Of a stretch of DNA of 50,461 nt, positions 16,595 through 25,083 are shown in pieces. The DNA is from Gemmataceae bacterium (GTDB taxonomy: Bacteria > Planctomycetota > Planctomycetia > Gemmatales > Gemmataceae): the NCBI GenBank assembly GCA_009692005.1, contig SHZZ01000026.1:1-50461 (forward strand), in the 5' to 3' direction. A model generated the notes under the pieces. The model was not told the DNA's origin and did no database searches. It was given only the letters and a program-made list of their open reading frames with translations. The first letter of the stretch is position 1, and each line of letters opens with the position of its first letter. Made by a program: the position numbers and the translations under genes.

Positions 16595-18343
16595 CTATCT
16601 TTTCCACGATGTTCTATCCTGGAAAAACTTCTCCATCTCCTTGGCCTTGGAAGTGTTGAGTACATCCTTGGCCGTCAGCCAGGCTTTTCTGGCCACCGAA
16701 ACGCCGTAGGTAAACAAGCTGACCTCGCCCTTGCTGTGGGCGTCCGGGTTGATCACCAGGGGAATCCCCAACTCCTTGGCGTACTTGGCTTGCACCCAGT
16801 TGAGGTCGAGGCGCAAAGGATGGGCATTGATCTCCATGGCCGTGCCGGTCTTCGCCGCTTCCTTGAACACCGCTTCCAAATCCAAAGCGTAGGCATCGCG
16901 GCGCAAAACCAATCGCCCGGTCGGGTGGCCGAGAATGGTCACCTTCGGATGACGAATGGCCCGCAGCACCCGTTGCGTCATTTCTTCCCTGGCCATTTGG
17001 AAATGCGTGTGCACGCTGGCCACCACATAATCGAACCAGCCCAGCACTTCGTCATCGTAATCCAGCGAGCCATCGGCAAGGATGTCGCACTCGATCCCCT
17101 TGAAGACGCGAAAGTTTCCCAGACTGGACTGCAGGTGATCCAATTCCTTGTGCTGTTCCTTCACCCGCTCGGGAGAAAGTCCATTGGCGACTTTCAACGA
17201 CTGCGAGTGATCGCCGATGCCAAAGTAATCGAAGCCAAGTTTTCTGGCGGCATCGACCATTTCGGTTAGGGAATCGACGCCATCGCTGTAAGTGGTGTGG
17301 CAATGCAACACCCCGCGGATGTCGCCAGGTTGCACCAATTCAGGAAGGGCATCTTTCTCGGCCAGGGCAATTTCGCCGGAGTTTTCCCGCATCTCGGGCG
17401 GCACCCACTGCAGCCCCAGCGCCTTGTAAATATCCTTCTCTTCAGTGCAATCGATCTTTTCCCCGACCTTTTCCAAGGCGTATTCGTTGAGCTTCATTCC
17501 CTGGTCCTGAGCTCGGCCGCGCAGCGCCACATTGTGGTCCTTGCTACCGGTGAAATAGGCCAGCGCGAATGGGAACTCCTTTTCGGAAACGACCCGCAGG
17601 TCGACCTGGATGTTCCGCGAGGTTTCCCCGCCTATAATATTGGCAAGTACGCTGGATTTGGTTTCGCCTTTGCCGAGAACTTGCATCACACCCGGGGCGG
17701 AAACAAAAGCGTCCATGACCGGGGTGGGGTTTTTCGCAGCAATCAAAATATCAATATCGCGGACCGTTTCATTTCTTCTTCTCAAGCTGCCGCACACCTC
17801 GATCTTTTGCATCCCCGGGACTTTTTCGAGGAGTTGTAAAAAGGCGGCGGCGGTCACCTGGGCCTCGTCGAGGCGGACTCTGCCGGCGACAGTGCTCAGG
17901 AATTGGATCCCCTCGAGAATTTTGGCCTGAGTTTTTTCCCCGAAACCCTTTAACTTGGCCACCTCCCCTTGATTACAAGAGGCTTTCAGTTTCTCCAGCG
18001 AATCAATCCCCAGTTCTTTGTGCAAGGCCATCACTTTCTTCGGGCCCAACCCGCCCACCCGCAGCATTTCCAATAACCCCGCTGGCACTTTACCCTTGAG
18101 TTCCTCCAGGTAAGGAAGTTTTCCCTGGGTCACCAGGGTGGTGATCTTCTCCTGCATGGTGGCGCCTATCCCCGCGACGCCGTTGAGAGTTCCTTCTTTC
18201 ACCAGGGTGGCGATGTCGCCGCCCAATTGCGCCACCGCCCGCGAGGCATTGTGGTAAGCGTTCACGCGGAAGGAGTTTTCCCCCAGGAGTTCCATCAAGA
18301 CTGCAATTTCGCTGAGCGCGGAGGCAACCTGGTCGTTGGTCAT
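16595..18343 (-). CDS. polX: DNA polymerase X family protein with PHP domain
   Basis: A 582-residue bacterial PolX. Residues 1-150 form the 8-kDa-like domain with helix-hairpin-helix elements (LNGVAGIGATMQEKI, LRVGGLGPKKVMAL, LKGFGEKTQAKI). The palm carries the nucleotidyltransferase motif G185-S186 with D196-x-D198 and the third aspartate at D248 (IQVDLRV). From about residue 345 a PHP phosphoesterase domain begins with HCHTTYSDG and continues with GIGDHSQS, KGIECDIL, ASVHTHF, LGHPTGR and NPDAHSKG, so its metal ligands look complete. PolX fills short gaps and trims 3' ends in base-excision repair in the cytoplasm. It is full length and apparently monocistronic. Confidence 0.95.
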   Translation of the reverse strand: MTNDQVASALSEIAVLMELLGENSFRVNAYHNASRAVAQLGGDIATLVKEGTLNGVAGIGATMQEKITTLVTQGKLPYLEELKGKVPAGLLEMLRVGGLGPKKVMALHKELGIDSLEKLKASCNQGEVAKLKGFGEKTQAKILEGIQFLSTVAGRVRLDEAQVTAAAFLQLLEKVPGMQKIEVCGSLRRRNETVRDIDILIAAKNPTPVMDAFVSAPGVMQVLGKGETKSSVLANIIGGETSRNIQVDLRVVSEKEFPFALAYFTGSKDHNVALRGRAQDQGMKLNEYALEKVGEKIDCTEEKDIYKALGLQWVPPEMRENSGEIALAEKDALPELVQPGDIRGVLHCHTTYSDGVDSLTEMVDAARKLGFDYFGIGDHSQSLKVANGLSPERVKEQHKELDHLQSSLGNFRVFKGIECDILADGSLDYDDEVLGWFDYVVASVHTHFQMAREEMTQRVLRAIRHPKVTILGHPTGRLVLRRDAYALDLEAVFKEAAKTGTAMEINAHPLRLDLNWVQAKYAKELGIPLVINPDAHSKGEVSLFTYGVSVARKAWLTAKDVLNTSKAKEMEKFFQDRTSWKR

Positions 18344-18501
18344 GGGCCTGCTCCTGAAAGGAGGAAAGGGATTGAAGCCGTCCTATTCTCGCCGATGCGC
18401 CTGGGTTTTCAAGGTTGGCTCGGGTTTTTCAGTGAAAACTGTGGCAATGCAAGGGGTCTTGTTTCTTCCTTGTTTTTTAAGAATCCCAACTTGGGTTGTC
18501 A

Positions 18502-18543
18502 CAAAAAAGAAAGCCGGGCTCTCCTGAGAGGAGATAACCCGGC
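18502..18543 (-). terminator. Intrinsic terminator for the PseG-like gene
   Basis: On the minus strand, GCCGGG/CCCGGC outer arms (18538-18543 with 18513-18518) and an inner TCTCCT/AGGAGA stem form a hairpin. It is followed by CTTTCTTTTTTGTG (18499-18512), a good U-tract. It starts about 29 bases after the stop codon at 18572. Confidence 0.8.
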
Positions 18544-18571
18544 GGATGTTACCAGCAACCGTGCCAGTGGA

Positions 18572-19642
18572 TTAAGCCACTTTCTTCAATTGTTCCTGGC
18601 GGAAAGGCTGCTGCATAATTTCAAAGGCGGTGACAATGCGATCATTGCCCCTGCCATCAATCAGCTTTCTGCCGTTGCGCGACATGGCTTGCCTTTCCAA
18701 AGCATCGTCGAGGAGATCAACGGCGGCATCCCGCAGCGCTTGCGGGGAGAAGCGGTCGAAGGCGCCGACAATGGTCGCCGCCCCTTCCTCTTCCAGCCTG
18801 CTGGCGGTGTGCCAGTGGCATTCTTTCTGAACAATGATGAGTTGTGGCACGCCAATGCAGGCGATTTCCAGCGACCAGGAATTGCCGGCGGTGACTGCCA
18901 GGTGGCAGCGTGACAAGCGAGGCGGCATTTCACTCGGTTCAGTGAAGAGGCCGATTTTGCCATCGGACCTTTCCGCCAGCGCCTTCAATTCCTCCAGGTT
19001 GGAGTAATAGGAACGCGCCAGGATGTCGACGCGGGATACTTTTGGTGCGTTGATCAATTGCAGGGCGATTTCCCCTGCTTGGTTGTTGGGGTCGGAGTCG
19101 CCCAGGGCGACAATGGCGCGGAAAGGTGGCGGCGGTTCCTGCGCCCGCAGGGGCCGCACGCGGCGGATTTCCGGCCGCACCAGGGCGTAGCGTTCACCCG
19201 TCAATATTTGCGTTCCCTTGGCCAGATGATACGCCTCCACCGGCGGACCCAATAGCGGGTTGTAAACCAAGTCGGCTTTGAAATCCTTTTGCGCCATGTG
19301 GTCAATGGCCACTACCATGACGCCTGCTTTGCCTAGCTGAGAGATGTATTTGCCATCCACATTAGGAGAATCGACCAGGATTGCCGAGGCCTGTATCCGC
19401 CTCGCTTCCTCGGCCACTTCCGCCAGGTCTTCCGGCGAACCGATGGGAGAGCTGGCTTCGATCCACTCGTACCCGGCGCGTTTCACCTGGAAACCGAGGG
19501 AGCCCGGCTCGAAGGAAGAAAGGAAAAAAGCCTGCCTTCGACGGCGTTGTAGCGCCGCCGCCACTGTCAAGCAGCGGGTCATATGCTCGTAACCGAGCTG
19601 GGGGTTGGCATCTACTCGAATAATAACGGGAGATCGGGTCAT
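18572..19642 (-). CDS. PseG-like glycosyltransferase-fold hydrolase
   Basis: A 356-residue protein starting at MTRSPVIIRVDANPQLGYEHMTRC (ATG at 19642, AGGA just upstream). The longer frame from 19768 has no family-like extension. The N-terminal pattern R-x-D-x(3)-x-G-x-x-H-x-x-R-C, the middle ILVDSPNVDGKYISQL and the C-terminal VTAGNSWSLEIACIGVPQLII match the PseG family, GT-B-fold hydrolases that remove UDP from an altrose derivative in pseudaminic acid synthesis. The usual GxGH is GYEH here. No other pseudaminic acid genes are nearby except a DegT-type PLP enzyme about 1.7 kb upstream on the same strand, so a role in nonulosonic-acid or other surface sugar synthesis is only a suggestion. 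Confidence 0.8.
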   Translation of the reverse strand: MTRSPVIIRVDANPQLGYEHMTRCLTVAAALQRRRRQAFFLSSFEPGSLGFQVKRAGYEWIEASSPIGSPEDLAEVAEEARRIQASAILVDSPNVDGKYISQLGKAGVMVVAIDHMAQKDFKADLVYNPLLGPPVEAYHLAKGTQILTGERYALVRPEIRRVRPLRAQEPPPPFRAIVALGDSDPNNQAGEIALQLINAPKVSRVDILARSYYSNLEELKALAERSDGKIGLFTEPSEMPPRLSRCHLAVTAGNSWSLEIACIGVPQLIIVQKECHWHTASRLEEEGAATIVGAFDRFSPQALRDAAVDLLDDALERQAMSRNGRKLIDGRGNDRIVTAFEIMQQPFRQEQLKKVA

Positions 19643-20239
19643 TTTCCTGTTCCGTGGGAAAACAAAAAGTCCTGGCCGTTTGGCGGCCCCGTTTACGAAC
19701 AGCCCAGCCCGCGCGGTGCGTGCCTGGCGTTCGACGGAAGAAGGTCGCCCTCCTCCCGGCCTCTTCAACCCAAACCGCCGCTTGCTTAGGGGCCTCTGTA
19801 AAACCCCAGGGCAAGCCCTGGCAGCGGGTCAAACCAAATCAATCTGCTGCGGATCCTGTGAAGTTCGCCTCAGTCGTCCGCGGAGATCCTTCTCCACGGG
19901 GCGCAGGCTTGAAAGACATGCTGGTCGCGGCTGAAGTCGCATCCTTGCCCTTCTTGATCCAGCGGGTTCACGGGCATCATGCCCGATCCCTTCCCGCCTT
20001 GGCCTGCCGGAGTTCGCTTTTGCAAGCTCCTCCCGACAGGCGTAATATTACTTCAAGCATTTCTAAAAAAAAAAGTCCAATTGCCGAGAGTGTTTCCCAG
20101 GCAAATAAGGCAAAGTAGGCGATTGCCCCTCTTGTGACGGCAAGGAAATGACCTTGACCGCTGCTTCGGAAATCCCAAGGAACGCCAGCACCCCAAGGCA
20201 CTGGGAATTCCATTCAGGAAACGCCTGTTTTCAAGCAGT
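19643..20239. other. Long gap without a recognisable gene
   Basis: About 600 bases between two minus-strand genes. Open frames here (for example 19654-20118 plus, 19977-20213 minus) have no family-like sequence or ribosome binding site. Visible structure: CCAGGGC-AA-GCCCTGG (around 19804-19819), an imperfect palindrome with arms GCCTGCCGG and CCGACAGGC (about 20008-20043), and an A10 run at 20065-20074. Confidence 0.4.
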
Positions 20240-21286
20240 TTATGTCGACGACAAGATATGCATGATATCGCCATCGTGCACGATGTAAGTCTTGCCTTCC
20301 AGGCGGTAGACGCCGTGGGTCTTGGCTTCCTTCAACGAGCCGACGCGCTGAAAATCGGCGTACGACACCACTTCGGCCCGGACAAAACCTTTTGCCAGGT
20401 CGGTATGAATTTGGCTGGCGCCAACGACGGCGTCGGCGCCCTTGGGCATCGGCCAGGCACGGCATTCATCTTCACCCACCGTGAAGAATACCAGTTGATC
20501 CAGGCCAGAAAAGATCCCGCGCATCACCTCATCACGGACCATGCCGGACAACCCCAGGTCGGCCATAAATGCCTGGCGGTCTTCCTCGCTCAACTCTGCC
20601 AGTTCCATTTCCAGCTTGGCCGGAGCGCGCATGGCGCCCGGGGAAAGAGCCAGCAAATTCTCGGGCAAGGGCTTTCCCAGCAGCTCTTCGCCCTGATTCA
20701 CCAGCGCCACTTCCGGCTTCAAGGTCAGGAGTTGAAAACTGCGGATCGATTTTTCTTCGTCGTCTTTCAGGCCCAAAGTACTCGGCGACTGGCCGGCCTC
20801 CAGCGCCGCGGCAATCTTCTTCAACAGGTCCAGTTCCAACTGGTCAAGTTCCTTTTGCTTCACCGGCCGGGGCTTTTTCAGGTTGTCTTCGACCTTGCGA
20901 ATGCGGTTGCTGATGATCTCCAGGTCGGCGAAGAGGACTTCCTCGCGGAAACGGGTGAGCTGGCCAGCTAGGTCTTCTTCATTGAAGCCGTTCAGCACCA
21001 CGATCAAGCCGTGGGATTCGCGCAGGATGCCCAGCCGCCTTGGGTTGTCTTGCCTTTCGGAGGCGAGCAAGCCCGGGGTATCGAGAAAGTCGATGGAGGC
21101 CGCCGTGGTCTTCTTGGGATTAAACTTCTGGCTGAGCCAGTCGAGTCGCGGGTCGGGGACTTTGGCGTTGCCGGTCTGGCCGTGCAGCGCCTTGGCTGGG
21201 TCGGGCTTGGCGCCAGTAAGCCATTGAAACACCGTGCTTTTTCCGGAACCGGAAAAACCGACCAAACCAGCCTTCATCAACGCCAT
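20240..21286 (-). CDS. YchF/Obg-type GTPase, variant P-loop
   Basis: A 348-residue GTPase with a YchF-like layout. The P-loop is G10-FSGSG-K16-S-T, the G3 motif DTPG is at 69-72, and VALVNQGEE stands where YchF has its modified G4. The C-terminal ~85 residues form a TGS domain (FFTVGEDECRAWPMPKGADAVVGASQIHTDLAKGFVRAEV and the final KTYIVHDGDIMHI). Classical YchF has GLPNVGKST and binds ATP as well as GTP, so the GFSGSGKST loop suggests a paralogous subfamily. YchF proteins associate with ribosomes and stress responses. The start at 21286 has GGGAA upstream; the DegT-type gene ends 58 bases before it. Confidence 0.88.
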   Translation of the reverse strand: MALMKAGLVGFSGSGKSTVFQWLTGAKPDPAKALHGQTGNAKVPDPRLDWLSQKFNPKKTTAASIDFLDTPGLLASERQDNPRRLGILRESHGLIVVLNGFNEEDLAGQLTRFREEVLFADLEIISNRIRKVEDNLKKPRPVKQKELDQLELDLLKKIAAALEAGQSPSTLGLKDDEEKSIRSFQLLTLKPEVALVNQGEELLGKPLPENLLALSPGAMRAPAKLEMELAELSEEDRQAFMADLGLSGMVRDEVMRGIFSGLDQLVFFTVGEDECRAWPMPKGADAVVGASQIHTDLAKGFVRAEVVSYADFQRVGSLKEAKTHGVYRLEGKTYIVHDGDIMHILSST

Positions 21287-21344
21287 GGGGTTCCCAGCTC
21301 AAAGAGTGATCCCAGGCGCTCAAATAGCCCGGGGAAAGATCATT

Positions 21345-22532
21345 TTATGGTTGCAAGGGGCCATCGTCCCTTGGAGTGAACAGGCGGCGTTGAATTTCCT
21401 GGCAAATCTTCGACGATTGAGCCTGGATTTGCTTCACAACCGGGACCATTTTTAGCAAAGACTCCTCTTGCGCCAGGATGCCATGATGCAAAACCAGCAT
21501 TTGCTCATGTGCCTTGGCGGCCATGGGGAGAGGCCCGGCGCTTTGCCAGCGCCTGGGGGACCGGCCCACCTGCAAAGCGGCAAAACCGGCATCGACCGGG
21601 ATCCCCTCGGCTTTGGCGGCCAGGAGGAACTGTTCCCTGGACAGGCCGAAAGCGCTGGCATCAAACAGGATTCCCAGCTTGTAATACGCCGGGCTGCTCT
21701 GGTCCGGGAGAGGTGAGAAAAAAGAGAAACCGGGCAGTGATTTTAACTGGGAATGCAACAGGGCCGCCCCGGCAGAGCGGGTCTGGTTTTTATCTTCAAG
21801 GGACAATAATTGCGGCAGCAAAACCGCGGCCTGGATTTCCGACAGCGCCGCGACTTTACTACCGCGCGTGAGTTGCACCCGCGCGCGCTGCGCCAGAGCG
21901 GGGTTGCTGGTCAGCAGGGCGCCGCCACGGCCAGAGGTCAAGAGTTTCGATCCGCCAAAACTGATCACGCCGCAATCGCCCCAACTCCCCGCAGGCTTTC
22001 CCTGCACCATGGCGCCCGGGCATTGGCAGGCATCCTCCACAACTCCGACGCCCTTTTCCCCACAGAGCGACAGGAGTTCCTTCATGGGAATCAATCCGCC
22101 ATGCAGGTGCGAGGCAACCACCGCCTTGACTCCGGCGCGGAGCGCTGCTGCCACCCCTTCCAGGGAAATTTGACAAGTGCCCGGATCGAGGTCGACCAGA
22201 AAGGGCATGGCGCCAAGGGCGTGAATGGTGAGGAAGTTACCCGGGTAGTCGTAGGCGGCCATGGCCACCAGATCGCCAGGTTGAATCCCCAGCGATTTCA
22301 GTGCGACTTCCACGGCAAGTGTGCCACTGGCGCAGGTAAGCGCCTGGGAAACCCCGAAGCGTTGCTTTAGTTGCTCCTCAAGAAGGGCGGTTTTGCCCGC
22401 GTCATAGGCGGCCCAGGAATGGTCTTCCCAGGCGTTTTGAAGGGCCAGGCGGATCGCTTCGTCCGGAACAAGGGCGGGTGTCCCCTTGGGAAAAGCCGGC
22501 TCTCCTCCCAGGATGGCCGGCAGTCGCGACAT
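21345..22532 (-). CDS. DegT/DnrJ/EryC1/StrS-type PLP enzyme
   Basis: A 395-residue fold-type I PLP protein. I start at 22532 (MSRLPAILGGEPAFP), which opens like family members and has GGGGA upstream; the longer frame to 22619 is not used. Key elements: CASGTLAVEVALKSLG (phosphate-binding loop), VVASHLHGG, VVEDACQCPGA (about 163-173) with the PLP-contact aspartate, and SFGGSK-LLTSGRGG with the Schiff-base Lys196. These enzymes aminate or dehydrate nucleotide-bound keto-sugars for surface glycans and antibiotics. It begins 19 bases after the DUF4340 gene ends, so it may be read through from the ABC operon, but a functional tie is unclear. No sugar nucleotide pathway surrounds it. Confidence 0.9.
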   Translation of the reverse strand: MSRLPAILGGEPAFPKGTPALVPDEAIRLALQNAWEDHSWAAYDAGKTALLEEQLKQRFGVSQALTCASGTLAVEVALKSLGIQPGDLVAMAAYDYPGNFLTIHALGAMPFLVDLDPGTCQISLEGVAAALRAGVKAVVASHLHGGLIPMKELLSLCGEKGVGVVEDACQCPGAMVQGKPAGSWGDCGVISFGGSKLLTSGRGGALLTSNPALAQRARVQLTRGSKVAALSEIQAAVLLPQLLSLEDKNQTRSAGAALLHSQLKSLPGFSFFSPLPDQSSPAYYKLGILFDASAFGLSREQFLLAAKAEGIPVDAGFAALQVGRSPRRWQSAGPLPMAAKAHEQMLVLHHGILAQEESLLKMVPVVKQIQAQSSKICQEIQRRLFTPRDDGPLQP

Positions 22533-22551
22533 GGGGTTCCCCTGGAATCGG

Positions 22552-25068
22552 TTAGGGATTGAAGTAAGCCGGCTTGCCCCGCAGGGTTTCAAAAGGAATC
22601 TTGGGAAGGAGAAAGACATCGCCGGGGAATTTACTCGACATGCCGAAGGTGTTTTTCTCCCCCTCGACTTTTCCCAGCGACAGGCTTTGCGGATCCTTTT
22701 CCCCCTTCAGGCGGAATTCGATTTTCATGCCGCCCTTGGCCAGGTCAAACTCCTGCTCGGGCTTGGGCCCGGACTTGAAGGTGATGAACTTGTCGGCCTT
22801 GATTAGGGACAGGGTCAGGGCCAGTAAATCGGCTTTGCCCGCGTCGAGTTTGAAATCTTTGGGCGCCTTCACTTCCCAGCCCATGTCCTTTTTATCCAAC
22901 TCCAACGAGGAGGCCGAGCCGGTGACTTTCTGCCAGCCGGTGATTTTCAGCCATTCGATGTTGGCAGGATTCATTCCGGGGAAAATGGCCAGGTCATGCA
23001 GATCCGATTCCAGCGCCGTGGGCACGGTCTTATCTGTAAGGAAGACAAAGTCTCGCCAGGTTTGGCGGGCAAAAACACCCAGTTTATCCGGGGTTTCCTT
23101 GCCAAAGGCGTATTCAAAGGTCTTGGCGTCCTTGTCCAGACCCACGGTGACCACAGCCTTGATAGCAGGCGGATTCAAGGCAAATTCTTTGGTCAAATCC
23201 CCAGGGGCGGGTTTCTCCGCCACGAATTTGTTGCAGCGAACCTGGTTGAGCGCCGTCAGGACATGGCGAATCATGCCCGGGTCGGCATTCTTGCCCGCTT
23301 GTTCCGTCGGCAGGACCATCTTCCACGGGTCTTCCTTCTTGGCCCGGGCAGCTTCTGTGACTTTGCCCGCTCGAGTGATTTGAATGCGCGAGACTTCTTC
23401 CGCCGGGTCGGGGTTTTCAGTAAAGCGGGGCAGGGACGGATCAAGGTAGGCCAGCGGCCCGTCCAGAGCCCGGTCGAGGAACAGTTCCGGCACTTTGCCA
23501 TACAGCGTTTCCCCAGGTGTAATACGCTTGAAGGCGACCTGGCCATTCTCCTTCTTGCCCAGCAGGACCCGCACCTTGGGGTCGCCCGGCTTCAGTTTCG
23601 GTTTTTCCGGCTTGGAAGTTTTCTCATCCCCCTTCTTTTCCCCTTCCTTGCCTTTGTCCTTTTTCTCTTCTTGCTTCTCTTCTTTCTTCTCTTCTTTCTT
23701 TTCTTGTTTCTCAATGCCATCGACATAGAAGGAAATGTCTGCGACGGGCTTGTCCAAACCGAGGTCGGCTTCCTTGACCCCGCTGTTTACGAAGGATTTG
23801 ATTTGCTCTTTACGGGTGAATAGGGAAATCAGGTTGGCCACGGCGGCGCCATCGACCGCTTCCTGTGTCGCTTTCCCCGGACGGTAATACTGCCAGGGTG
23901 CCTCCGGGTTGGGCTTGAAGAATTCCAGAGCGCCGGCGCTGTTTTTCACCACCACCGCGTCGGGCACAGACAGGGCGGGGAATTTCACCAGTATGCGTTC
24001 GCGCAGGCTTTCCGGCTCGGCCAACAGCTTGAGAAGCGGGTCGATGGTGGCGGCGCTGACACGCACCACATCCTTCACCGGTTCATCCATGCAGGCGAAG
24101 TATTTGTCCTTGCCTTCCCCAACCTTCTCATCCAGGGAAACCAGCAAAGCGGCCTTGCTGGACTTGTTCCCCTCTTCAACCCGTTCGATGGCGATGCGCA
24201 GAACCTTATTCTTGGCCGGGTCGAGCTTGTACTTGGCAAGATCGGTGACGGCGTCAGCGACAAAGTCGTTGTTTTTCTCGTCTTTGAAATCGACTTTGAT
24301 ATTGGACAGGTTCATAAGCGCGCCGCGCACTCCGCCCGCTTGTTTAACAGGGTCGGCGGATTCCGGCCCTTCGTAATCGGCCTGGCCATAGGCGGGCTGG
24401 CTGTATTTCCACTGGTTATCGCCGGTCTTTTCCAGGGCCAGGGAAGGTTTCCCCTTTTCCTCCAGTTGGAAGGATTTAATGTCGGCAACACTGGGGCACA
24501 GGAGGTCGCGGTCGCGGAAGGAAATGGTCGGTTTCAAGAGGGCATCGAGGTGGGATTTCTTCACCGCCAGAGGCTCGTTCGGCCGGTCGGAGGAAATCAC
24601 ATAGACCACGGCGCTAGTTTCGCCCGGGCTGGTGTTGCCGATTTTCAAGGTGAAAGTATGGCTGCCGTCTTTCTTCCCCAGGGTGAGAATGGCGGCGGGA
24701 TTATCGAGCCCCCATTGGGAAAGCGAGGAAGGGCGGTCGGCTTCCGAGTCGGGCCTGGCATCGCGCAGTTGCCTGACGATTTCCTGGATGGCAAACTTGT
24801 CTGCCCGCGCGGGGTGGGGAGAGGTCATTTCCCAGCGCTTGGTTTCCCCATCGAGCTTAAAGGCGAGCTTAACGGCGTCGGGCTTCTTGCGCTCGATTTC
24901 CAGGCGCTCAACCTCATCCACTTGCAGGGTGTTTTTCCCAGTCCGCATTTGCGGAAAGAGGAACTCGGAAGACTCGACAGCGCCCGGGTCCAAAAACAGG
25001 GCGAAGCCGAGCAGGACAAAGAGCGCGGCCAGCGAGCCGAACAAAAGGTAGGTAGTCTTGAAATTCAT
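22552..25068 (-). CDS. DUF4340 membrane-anchored protein of a Gld-like ABC system
   Basis: An 838-residue protein with one N-terminal transmembrane anchor (MNFKTTYLLFGSLAALFVLLGFALF) and a long periplasmic part. ATG at 25068 with GAGG five bases upstream is preferred over the TTG at 25083. The DUF4340 signature appears as VDEVERLEIERKKPDAVKLAF, WEMTSPHPARADKFAIQEIVRQLRDAR and WGLDNPAAILTLG, and the repeat unit recurs at the C-terminus (WEVKAPKDFKLDAGKADLLALTL). A Lys/Glu-only linker (around residues 457-500, EKKEEKKEEKQEEKK) divides two DUF4340-like lobes. It is the fourth gene of an ABC operon, 15 bases after the GldG-like gene, a standard neighbour for this family. Function unknown. Confidence 0.9.
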   Translation of the reverse strand: MNFKTTYLLFGSLAALFVLLGFALFLDPGAVESSEFLFPQMRTGKNTLQVDEVERLEIERKKPDAVKLAFKLDGETKRWEMTSPHPARADKFAIQEIVRQLRDARPDSEADRPSSLSQWGLDNPAAILTLGKKDGSHTFTLKIGNTSPGETSAVVYVISSDRPNEPLAVKKSHLDALLKPTISFRDRDLLCPSVADIKSFQLEEKGKPSLALEKTGDNQWKYSQPAYGQADYEGPESADPVKQAGGVRGALMNLSNIKVDFKDEKNNDFVADAVTDLAKYKLDPAKNKVLRIAIERVEEGNKSSKAALLVSLDEKVGEGKDKYFACMDEPVKDVVRVSAATIDPLLKLLAEPESLRERILVKFPALSVPDAVVVKNSAGALEFFKPNPEAPWQYYRPGKATQEAVDGAAVANLISLFTRKEQIKSFVNSGVKEADLGLDKPVADISFYVDGIEKQEKKEEKKEEKQEEKKDKGKEGEKKGDEKTSKPEKPKLKPGDPKVRVLLGKKENGQVAFKRITPGETLYGKVPELFLDRALDGPLAYLDPSLPRFTENPDPAEEVSRIQITRAGKVTEAARAKKEDPWKMVLPTEQAGKNADPGMIRHVLTALNQVRCNKFVAEKPAPGDLTKEFALNPPAIKAVVTVGLDKDAKTFEYAFGKETPDKLGVFARQTWRDFVFLTDKTVPTALESDLHDLAIFPGMNPANIEWLKITGWQKVTGSASSLELDKKDMGWEVKAPKDFKLDAGKADLLALTLSLIKADKFITFKSGPKPEQEFDLAKGGMKIEFRLKGEKDPQSLSLGKVEGEKNTFGMSSKFPGDVFLLPKIPFETLRGKPAYFNP

Positions 25069-25083
25069 CTTGCCCTCGAACAA

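Noticed and set aside
20065-20074. A10 run, which is T10 on the minus strand, as a possible terminator for the YchF-like gene
   Set aside because: No GC-rich hairpin directly precedes it on the minus strand, and it lies 165 bases past the stop codon.
19654-20118. A 154-codon plus-strand frame in the long gap
   Set aside because: No ribosome binding site, no family-like sequence, and a biased Arg/Pro/Ser composition. I leave the region as non-coding.
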